NCBI GenBank assembly: GCA_050115915.1
Contig: JASFPP010000258.1
Coordinates: forward strand, 1-5,029
From: WTAW01 sp050115915
GTDB taxonomy: Bacteria > Acidobacteriota > Aminicenantia > Aminicenantales > Aminicenantaceae
Length of the DNA: 5,029 nt
Direction: 5' to 3'
Positions 1-5,029 of this stretch are shown piece by piece (the first letter of the stretch is position 1; the number at the start of each line of letters is the position of its first letter). Under the pieces are notes generated by a model. The model was not told where the DNA came from. It did not search any database and worked only from the letters and a program-made list of their open reading frames with translations. The position numbers were made by a program, and so were the translations under genes.

Positions 1-2070
1 GGGCTCAGCCTCTTCCCATTTCCTCTGGAGCATACTTGCCCAGCCGATCATATAGGAATGGTTTTTGACCATTGGGTCTCTTTCATAACTGCTCAGAAAA
101 TACTCTGTCGCTTTTTCCGCTTTTCCCTGACTCAGAAATATTCTGCCGATACTCGAAAGGATTTCGCTGTTATTCGGCCGGCTTCTCAAAGCGATCTCAT
201 ATTCCCACAAAGCTTTATCGAAATCTTTTGCGATCCATTCCGCATAGTAGCCTCTCGCTTCATGGACTTCGGGAAGATCAGGTGCTAATTCCATCGCTCT
301 TTCTAGTGCGGAGTTACATTTCTCGAGCTGTTCGGGCGTGTGGTCCCAGGTTTTGGGCACATAAAGCTGGGTATAGGCTTTTAAGAGCTTCGTATAGGCG
401 AGCACAAAATCGGGGTCCAGCTCTACCGCCTTCTCATAAAATTGGGCGGCCCTTTCAAAATTCTCTCTCAAGTATTTATCCGCTAAGAGATAATTCCCTT
501 TAAGGTAAAGGTTATACGCCTCCAGATTCTCCGTTGGTTTCTTGTTTATGGAGCGTTTCTCCTCAGGAGTTAGTGTGGCATGAAGGGCGGCGGCTATCTT
601 TTGGGCCACATCGCTCTGGATCGCAAAAATATCCTCATACTCGCGGTCGTATGTCTCAGCCCAAATATGTCCCTCTGTTTCGGCATCGATCAACTGGGCG
701 CTGATTCGGATGCGATCTCCAGACCTGCGTACAGTCCCTTCCAGGATGGCATTGACATCCAGTTCCTTTCCTATATCACTGATCCGCATGTCCGTGTTTT
801 TGTATTGCAAGACCGAAGTTCTTGCGATCACTTTTAAATCCCCGATTTTCGCCAGCTGAGTCAGAATATCATCATGGATACCATCGCTGAAATGCTCCTC
901 ATCCTTGTTTGGGCTCAAATCTTCCAGGGGAAGGACAGCAATGGATGGTTGAGTTAGCTCAGAAGAAACGCCTTGCCTTCGGGGAATAAACTGCCAAACC
1001 AGTAATATGATAGCGATCAGGGCAATGATCAGAGCTGGGATCACGATCTTTTTTTGGGTCAATGCCGGAACAAAAGCCTTTGGTTCGGGGCGAATTTGCG
1101 TGCCGAGGGGAAAACCTTCCTTGATATTCCTCAGGTCACGCAGCAACTCTGCTGCGGACTGATACCTTTTCGTTCTATCTTTCTGCATGCAGATCAATAT
1201 AAGATCACTCAGATCTGCCGAGACTTTTGGATTCAGCTTCCTTGGTTCTCGAGGGATTTCTGTTTTGTGCTTCAAGGCTACGCTCAGGGCGGTGTCTCCT
1301 TTAAAGGGCAATTCCCCCGTCATGAGTTCGAACAGGATCACGCCCAACGAATAAATGTCCGATCTGTGGTCGGCATCTGCTCCCATAGCCTGTTCCGGGG
1401 AAATATAGTCGGGCGTTCCAACGAGCACTCCAGTCTGGGTGACCCCTGGAGCTTCGACCGAGCGTGCGATCCCAAAATCCATGATTTTGACATTGTCCTT
1501 ATCATCCAACATGATGTTTTGCGGTTTTAGATCTCGATGGACAATGCCCAACTCATGTGCTTCCATAAGACCCTCACATACCTGTTCGGCAATAGAGATG
1601 GCTTTTTCTTCAGCTAAAATCCCTTCTCTTTGGATGAGGCTTTTAAGGTCCTCTCCCTTTACAAATTCCATGGTGATGTATAGGTTCTGCTGGTCCTCGT
1701 TAAGGTCGTACATCTTGCAGATATTTCTATGGGCAATTTTCCTTGCAAACTTCAATTCATTCCTGAATCGTTCAATGATGTGCTTATCAGCGGCGATTTC
1801 GGGTTTAAGGATCTTGATCGCAATTTCTTCATCCAGCTTTTTATCTTTGACCTTATAGACCTCGCCCATGCCTCCTATTCCTAATTCTTCAAGGATCTCA
1901 TATCTTTCTGCAAACAACGAACTGCGAGTCAATTGGCTTATTGGAGATTCCAGGGTTTCGGTAGGAGAGGAATGAGGGTCCAAAGAGGAGGTGAGAGGTT
2001 TTGCACACTCTTTGCAATACTTGGAATCGTCAGGATTTTCTGTACTGCATCTGGGACAGTATGTAGCCAT
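1..2070 (-). CDS. Membrane Ser/Thr protein kinase with zinc ribbon, TolB-like domain and TPRs (C-terminus beyond window)
   Basis: The reading frame is open for 690 codons from the ATG at 2070 and runs off the left edge. Residues 5-22 are a CxxC...CxxC zinc ribbon (C5, C8, C19, C22). A PknB-like kinase domain spans about 57-320: glycine loop GIGGMGEV (64-71), catalytic lysine K86, probable helix-C glutamate E105, HRDLKPQN (178-185), DFG (198-200), an activation loop with T211, T213 and T219, and SPEQ (224-227). All key residues are present, so it should be an active RD-type kinase. A hydrophobic helix at 342-359 is a single membrane span. Residues 376-496 match the TolB-like domain of kinases and cyclases (FSDGI, VLEGTVRR-like and AQLIDAETEGHIWAE-like segments). 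TPR helices follow from about 518 to the edge. By family knowledge the kinase is cytoplasmic and the TolB/TPR part is outside, probably sensing or binding proteins. The substrate is unknown. An in-frame TAA at 2088-2086 fixes the start. Confidence 0.95.
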   Translation of the reverse strand, partial: MATYCPRCSTENPDDSKYCKECAKPLTSSLDPHSSPTETLESPISQLTRSSLFAERYEILEELGIGGMGEVYKVKDKKLDEEIAIKILKPEIAADKHIIERFRNELKFARKIAHRNICKMYDLNEDQQNLYITMEFVKGEDLKSLIQREGILAEEKAISIAEQVCEGLMEAHELGIVHRDLKPQNIMLDDKDNVKIMDFGIARSVEAPGVTQTGVLVGTPDYISPEQAMGADADHRSDIYSLGVILFELMTGELPFKGDTALSVALKHKTEIPREPRKLNPKVSADLSDLILICMQKDRTKRYQSAAELLRDLRNIKEGFPLGTQIRPEPKAFVPALTQKKIVIPALIIALIAIILLVWQFIPRRQGVSSELTQPSIAVLPLEDLSPNKDEEHFSDGIHDDILTQLAKIGDLKVIARTSVLQYKNTDMRISDIGKELDVNAILEGTVRRSGDRIRISAQLIDAETEGHIWAETYDREYEDIFAIQSDVAQKIAAALHATLTPEEKRSINKKPTENLEAYNLYLKGNYLLADKYLRENFERAAQFYEKAVELDPDFVLAYTKLLKAYTQLYVPKTWDHTPEQLEKCNSALERAMELAPDLPEVHEARGYYAEWIAKDFDKALWEYEIALRSRPNNSEILSSIGRIFLSQGKAEKATEYFLSSYERDPMVKNHSYMIGWASMLQRKWEEAEP

Positions 2071-2081
2071 TCTTCCCTTTC
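2071..2081 (-). promoter_or_regulatory. Ribosome binding site of the kinase gene
   Basis: On the minus strand the bases just before the ATG read GAAAGGGAAGA, a purine-rich Shine-Dalgarno-like stretch. Its GGG core is only about 4 nt from the start codon, a little closer than usual. It supports the ATG at 2070 together with the in-frame stop just upstream and the zinc-ribbon cysteines starting at residue 5. Confidence 0.55.
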
Positions 2082-2093
2082 GGTTTTAAAATT

Positions 2094-2122
2094 ATGATAT
2101 TCACTTGCCTTAGAAGAGTCAA
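2094..2122 (-). promoter_or_regulatory. Candidate sigma70-type promoter of the kinase gene
   Basis: On the minus strand TTGACT (2122-2117) and TATCAT (2099-2094) are separated by exactly 17 nt. Each hexamer matches the sigma70 consensus at five of six positions. Transcription would start near 2087, giving a short leader of roughly 17 nt that just includes the ribosome binding site. The position, spacing and orientation all fit; it is inferred from sequence alone. A perfect TTGACA on the same strand (2265-2260) has only CATTGC at 17-nt spacing. A TACAAT (2213-2208) lacks any -35. Both are weaker alternatives. Confidence 0.55.
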
Positions 2123-2134
2123 ATGGAATGACGG

Positions 2135-2155
2135 CAATTCAAATGAAGAGAATTG
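2135..2155. repeat. Inverted repeat upstream of the kinase promoter
   Basis: CAATTC (2135-2140) and GAATTG (2150-2155) are perfect 6-bp inverted arms around a 9-nt spacer. The dyad centre is about 58 bp upstream of the predicted kinase transcription start and just outside its -35 box. That is where an activator often binds. Short AT-rich dyads also arise by chance, so regulatory function is only a possibility. Confidence 0.3.
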
Positions 2156-2182
2156 GAATGGCAAGGCTTTCGGAGGCAATGC

Positions 2183-2208
2183 TATTTTCCTTTCGTTCAA
2201 AGAAAATA
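2183..2208. repeat. AT-rich imperfect hairpin
   Basis: The sequence can fold as TATTTT, a bulged C, CTTT, loop CGTTC, AAAG, AAAATA, giving ten base pairs with one bulge. Only one pair is G-C, so the stem is weak. No U-tract follows a coding end on either strand, so it is not a typical terminator. It lies outside both predicted transcripts if the promoters called here are right. Confidence 0.35.
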
Positions 2209-2315
2209 TTGTACGTCTAAGCCGAAAAATCCGTGTGCAATGTGAGCTAACTTATTTATTGTCAACTATATGCTGAGGCCCGCCTCCATTTAGTCTGAGT
2301 TCCATTTTGTCAGAG

Positions 2316-2344
2316 TTGACGTTGGATATCTCGTGTGATATACA
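2316..2344 (+). promoter_or_regulatory. Candidate sigma70-type promoter (extended -10) of the alpha-2-macroglobulin gene
   Basis: TTGACG (2316-2321) is separated by 17 nt from TATACA (2339-2344), and TGA directly precedes the -10, forming an extended -10 (TGn) element. The -35 matches consensus at five of six positions and the -10 at four of six, helped by the TG. Transcription would begin near 2351, giving a leader of about 80 nt. A 9-bp inverted repeat brackets the -10 box, so the promoter may be regulated. The call rests on sequence alone. Confidence 0.55.
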
Positions 2345-2365
2345 AGTCCTTGGTGAGAGATATCC
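2324..2365. repeat. 9-bp perfect inverted repeat bracketing the -10 box (operator candidate)
   Basis: GGATATCTC (2324-2332) and GAGATATCC (2357-2365) are perfect inverse complements, 24 nt apart. Their centres are 33 bp apart, about three helical turns, so two bound proteins would lie on the same DNA face. The left arm lies in the -35/-10 spacer and the right arm just after the predicted start site. Each arm contains the palindrome GATATC. A second nested pair, GTTGGAT (2321-2327) and ATCCAAC (2381-2387), overlaps the left arm. This geometry suits a repressor, but no binding protein is identified. Confidence 0.45.
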
Positions 2366-2421
2366 CCCTATCTTCTCTGAATCCAACCTGTCTTTTTGCC
2401 TTATTCTTTGCAAAACAACCT

Positions 2422-2427
2422 AGGAAA
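2422..2427 (+). promoter_or_regulatory. Ribosome binding site of the alpha-2-macroglobulin gene
   Basis: AGGAAA precedes the ATG at 2433. The AGGA core (2422-2425) is separated from the start codon by 7 nt, a normal spacing. It overlaps an in-frame TAG (2421-2423), which rules out a longer N-terminus. Confidence 0.75.
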
Positions 2428-2432
2428 TAACA

Positions 2433-2504
2433 ATGCGAAAAAAAGAATTTTTGACTCCTTTGATTATTTTGGTGACGGTATTCTTGCTTTTGCCGGCAGG
2501 ATGT
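2433..2504 (+). other. Lipoprotein signal peptide with slightly atypical lipobox
   Basis: Residues 1-24 comprise a short basic start (R2, K3, K4), a hydrophobic stretch (about 6-20) and L-P-A-G-C ending at C24. Proline at -3 replaces the usual leucine, but alanine at -2, glycine at -1 and the invariant cysteine fit signal peptidase II. Lysine at +2 means there is no aspartate-type inner-membrane retention signal by the E. coli rule. Outer-membrane placement is therefore possible, though that rule may not hold in this lineage. A charged linker (KSKKDEE) follows. Confidence 0.75.
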
Positions 2505-5029
2505 AAATCGAAAAAAGACGAAGAGCCCACTTCAAAGGCCGCTATCGCAACCGGAGAACTCTCCATTACCTATGTCAGCCCCAAGGACCGCACGGAGGCC
2601 CCTCACGAAACCGAGGCCATAGTGGTTATCTTCGACCGCTCCATGGTCCCGCTCGAAGCCCTTCCCGAGGGCCGCGGTCCGAGCATGATGCAACTGGAGC
2701 CTTCCTTTTCCGGAAAACACCGCTGGCTCAATCCGAAGACGCTGACCTTCACACCAGATAAGCCTTTCCCCTCTTCGACGCAAATCACTGTGACTATCCC
2801 GGCCGGTACAAAAGCCCATGACGGCACATTCCTCGAGAACAACTATTCCTGGACATTCCAGACTATGCGTCCCCGCCTTGTCCAACATTTCCCCCAAAAC
2901 GAACAAAAATGGATAAGGCCCGATACAGAAATTCTCCTCGTTTTCAACCAACCCATCCAAAGAGACAAATCCTTCTTTTCATTTAAAAAAACCGGAGAGG
3001 AAACCACCGAGATCCCTCTTGAATTCTCCCTTAAAGCCCCATCCACAGAGATGCTCGAGGAAAACAATATAGAATCTCCCCCTGAAAACACTCTCCTCCT
3101 CCTTCCTGAAGAAAAACTCGAAGCTGATGCGAAATATGCTGTGACCATCATGGAAGGCCTTCCAGGGAAGCAGGGGGATTTGGGGATGGAAAAGGCCCAC
3201 ACTTTTTCATTCGAAACCTTCGCCACATTCCGATTCGTCTCGCTCGATGTCAAAGACGAGCACAACCCTCAAGATTCCCTCAAATTCAATTTTTCAAACC
3301 CCATTAAATACAACGAATTCACAAAACGAATACGATTCGAACCGGAGACCGCCATCCCGGAATATTATGAGGATTGGGATCAGTCAGCCTCCACCCTGTG
3401 GATCAATCTTCCCCTAAAGCCCCAAATTCGATACAAACTATGGATAGACGAAGAACTTCAAGATATCTTCGGAAACAGGCTTGGGGAAGAGGTCCCGTTA
3501 GAGTTTTCTACAGCCTCCTATCCCGCCTCCCTATCCATGCACACGTCCCACAGAATCCTCGAAGCAGACAGCGACCTGAAATATCCTCTCTATGTCATCA
3601 ACACGCCGGAAATCCTGGTAGAGGCCGCACTGTTGGAAAAGAAGGATATTCTTCCTCTTCTTGCCACCCAGAGAATATTCGTTCGCGGCGAAAAATTCTC
3701 CAGGAAAAATTTCTTCAGCGTTCAAAAAAAACTTAAACTCCCCATCCAACGCAACCGGAAAGAGGTTCTGCCCCTCGATCTCAGGGAGTATGTTCCTGAA
3801 AAATACGGCGTCATTTTTCTCCAGTTGGACACCTTGCTGGAGGAGAAATGGAGCCGGTATCCCAAGGCCCTGCTCCAGGTTACGGATCTCGGTCTATCGG
3901 CCAAGTTTTCCCCGGAGAACAACCTCGTTTGGGTCACAGAGCTGAGCTCCGGCCGTCCCGTGCCGGGAGCGGACATAGAGATCCGGAACGATGCCAATAA
4001 AGTCCTCTGGCGGGGAAAGACGGACGAAAACGGCTGGATCGAAACTCCCGGCTGGAAAACTCTCGGCATCAAGGACAAAAACAAATGGAGACAACCCCGG
4101 CAGTGGATATTTGCCACCAAAGGGGACGACTTTGCCTTCATAAATTCCGAGTGGGGCACGGGTCTCTCCCCCTATCATTTCGGTATTCCCTTCGAATGGA
4201 ATCCTCAGCCGGTGGAGATACAGGGGTACATTTTTACAGAAAGGGGACTCTACAGGGCGGGAGAAGATGTTCATGTCAAGGGGATCATAAGAAAAAGAGA
4301 AAAAGGTGCGTGGATGACCCCTTCTGTCGAACAGGTTGAGTGCGAGGTGTCGGACTCCTTCGGCAAAGTATTTCTCAAACAAAAAGTCGCTCTCGACGGT
4401 TTTGGTTCATTCGATCTGGACATCGAAACCACGACCGAGGCATCATTGGGCACCTACCAAATCAAGGTGACCGTTCCTCCGGAGGCGGCTGATGGCGAGA
4501 AATCATCGCTTTTTTCAACGTTTCGCATCGAAGCCTTCAAGCCCGCCGAATTCGAAGTGCATCTGCGGTCGTCCAGGGAAGAATTCATCTTCGGCGATAA
4601 CTATGAGGCCGATGTGCGGGCCAGCTATTTATTCGGTGGGGCGATGGACTCCCAAAAAGTGTCCTGGCATTTGCGGCTCAACCCTTCCTCCTTCGCCCCT
4701 CCCGGGTACAGGGATTATATCTTTGGCGATCAGATCGACCGCTGGGAAAGATACGGAAGGCAGGAAAGCCGCCTCCTCTCCTCAGGGGAGGATGTTCTGG
4801 ACAGAAACGGAAAATTCAGGATCAGCGCAAAACTCCTTCCCGAAAAGGAAAAAAATTCCGTGTATGCCGCTCTGGAAGCCACTGTTCAGGGGCCGAGCAG
4901 ACGCAGTATTTCGAACCGCATCCAGACACTTGTCCATAAAGGCGAATTTTATATCGGCCTTCAACCGAGCACGAGATTTCTCCCCAAGGGTAAAGAACTT
5001 GCGGTCCAGGTTATTACAGTCAAGCCCGA
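2433..5029 (+). CDS. Bacterial alpha-2-macroglobulin family lipoprotein, N-terminal part (C-terminus beyond window)
   Basis: The frame is open for 865 codons from the ATG at 2433 and runs off the right edge. Residues 1-24 form a lipoprotein signal: MRKK, a hydrophobic core, then LPAGC with the lipidated cysteine at C24. Three Ig-like (Big_5-type) domains follow at about 41-145, 147-263 and 264-360. Each ends in a similar strand (WTFQT, FSFET, LEFST). Macroglobulin-type domains come next: one from about 487 (GLSAKF, then TDENGW at 530-535), an MG4-like domain with the hallmark ERGLYRAGE at 603-611, and the next from about 697 (FRIEAFKPAEFEV). Family members are about 1,500-2,000 residues long, envelope-anchored, and trap proteases through a bait region and often a CxEQ thioester. 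Those regions lie beyond the window, so trapping cannot be confirmed. In other bacteria the gene often neighbours pbpC; here a kinase lies on the upstream side. Family assignment is confident. Confidence 0.92.
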   Translation, partial: MRKKEFLTPLIILVTVFLLLPAGCKSKKDEEPTSKAAIATGELSITYVSPKDRTEAPHETEAIVVIFDRSMVPLEALPEGRGPSMMQLEPSFSGKHRWLNPKTLTFTPDKPFPSSTQITVTIPAGTKAHDGTFLENNYSWTFQTMRPRLVQHFPQNEQKWIRPDTEILLVFNQPIQRDKSFFSFKKTGEETTEIPLEFSLKAPSTEMLEENNIESPPENTLLLLPEEKLEADAKYAVTIMEGLPGKQGDLGMEKAHTFSFETFATFRFVSLDVKDEHNPQDSLKFNFSNPIKYNEFTKRIRFEPETAIPEYYEDWDQSASTLWINLPLKPQIRYKLWIDEELQDIFGNRLGEEVPLEFSTASYPASLSMHTSHRILEADSDLKYPLYVINTPEILVEAALLEKKDILPLLATQRIFVRGEKFSRKNFFSVQKKLKLPIQRNRKEVLPLDLREYVPEKYGVIFLQLDTLLEEKWSRYPKALLQVTDLGLSAKFSPENNLVWVTELSSGRPVPGADIEIRNDANKVLWRGKTDENGWIETPGWKTLGIKDKNKWRQPRQWIFATKGDDFAFINSEWGTGLSPYHFGIPFEWNPQPVEIQGYIFTERGLYRAGEDVHVKGIIRKREKGAWMTPSVEQVECEVSDSFGKVFLKQKVALDGFGSFDLDIETTTEASLGTYQIKVTVPPEAADGEKSSLFSTFRIEAFKPAEFEVHLRSSREEFIFGDNYEADVRASYLFGGAMDSQKVSWHLRLNPSSFAPPGYRDYIFGDQIDRWERYGRQESRLLSSGEDVLDRNGKFRISAKLLPEKEKNSVYAALEATVQGPSRRSISNRIQTLVHKGEFYIGLQPSTRFLPKGKELAVQVITVKP

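Larger units (their letters stand above)
2071..2432. other. Divergent intergenic region
   Basis: These 362 bp separate two divergent start codons and contain no convincing gene. The kinase promoter lies at the left end and the alpha-2-macroglobulin promoter at the right. The roughly 190 bp between the two -35 boxes is relatively AT-rich and holds several short inverted repeats: CAATTC/GAATTG (2135-2140, 2150-2155), a bulged hairpin (2183-2208) and the dyad GAGGC-CC-GCCTC (2275-2286). TGGAATG occurs twice, 30 bp apart (2124-2130 and 2154-2160). No Rho-independent terminator is expected here, because both genes read outwards, and none is seen. Confidence 0.8.

Noticed and set aside
72..503. 143-codon open frame on the plus strand
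   Set aside because: It lies entirely opposite the TPR region of the kinase, whose frame shows clear TPR and TolB-like homology. It is an antisense shadow.
1054..1858. Two overlapping plus-strand open frames (158 and 139 codons)
   Set aside because: They are antisense to the kinase catalytic domain, which has all its motifs intact on the minus strand.
2208..2265. TTGACA (2265-2260) and TACAAT (2213-2208) on the minus strand as one promoter
   Set aside because: The hexamers are 46 bp apart, far beyond the 16-19 bp needed, and neither has a good partner at proper spacing.
2094..2276. 60-codon open frame on the plus strand in the intergenic region
   Set aside because: It has no clear ribosome binding site, its composition is unlike a recognisable protein, and it overlaps the predicted kinase promoter. 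It is probably chance.
2275..2286. GAGGC-CC-GCCTC dyad as a terminator or operator
   Set aside because: The spacer of 2 nt is too short for an RNA hairpin loop, and no T-tract follows. As a DNA dyad it is too short to call without conservation.
2532..4453. Several minus-strand open frames of 60-162 codons
   Set aside because: They are antisense to the alpha-2-macroglobulin gene. C-ending codon bias lowers antisense stop codons and produces such shadows; none shows a recognisable motif.

Overview
The window holds parts of two divergently transcribed protein-coding genes, separated by a 362-bp intergenic region. On the minus strand, from 2070 off the left edge, is a membrane-anchored Ser/Thr protein kinase. 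It has an N-terminal zinc ribbon, one transmembrane helix, and an extracytoplasmic TolB-like plus TPR region. On the plus strand, from 2433 off the right edge, is the N-terminal part of a bacterial alpha-2-macroglobulin family lipoprotein. Neither gene is complete, and no RNA gene, mobile element or CRISPR array was seen.

Organism: a diderm bacterium is likely, because the alpha-2-macroglobulin homologue has a lipoprotein signal and this family is typically periplasmic. From general knowledge, kinases combining a zinc ribbon, a PknB-like domain, a TolB-like domain and TPRs are abundant in Acidobacteriota, Candidatus Aminicenantes and related environmental lineages. I lean towards that group with low confidence, since no marker gene is present.

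Layout: 1-2070 (minus) kinase; 2071-2432 intergenic, with a good sigma70-type promoter candidate facing each way (TTGACT-17-TATCAT for the kinase, TTGACG-17-TATACA for the alpha-2-macroglobulin) and several short inverted repeats; 2433-5029 (plus) alpha-2-macroglobulin. Both start codons are fixed by in-frame stops a few codons upstream.

How they may work together: the kinase looks like a transmembrane sensor with an outside TPR/TolB region and a cytoplasmic catalytic domain. The alpha-2-macroglobulin family protein would be an envelope-anchored protease trap or defence protein. A shared intergenic region makes co-regulation possible, but a functional link is only inferred. I see no clear evidence of an undescribed system. 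The most distinctive non-coding signal is a 9-bp perfect inverted repeat bracketing the -10 box of the alpha-2-macroglobulin promoter.
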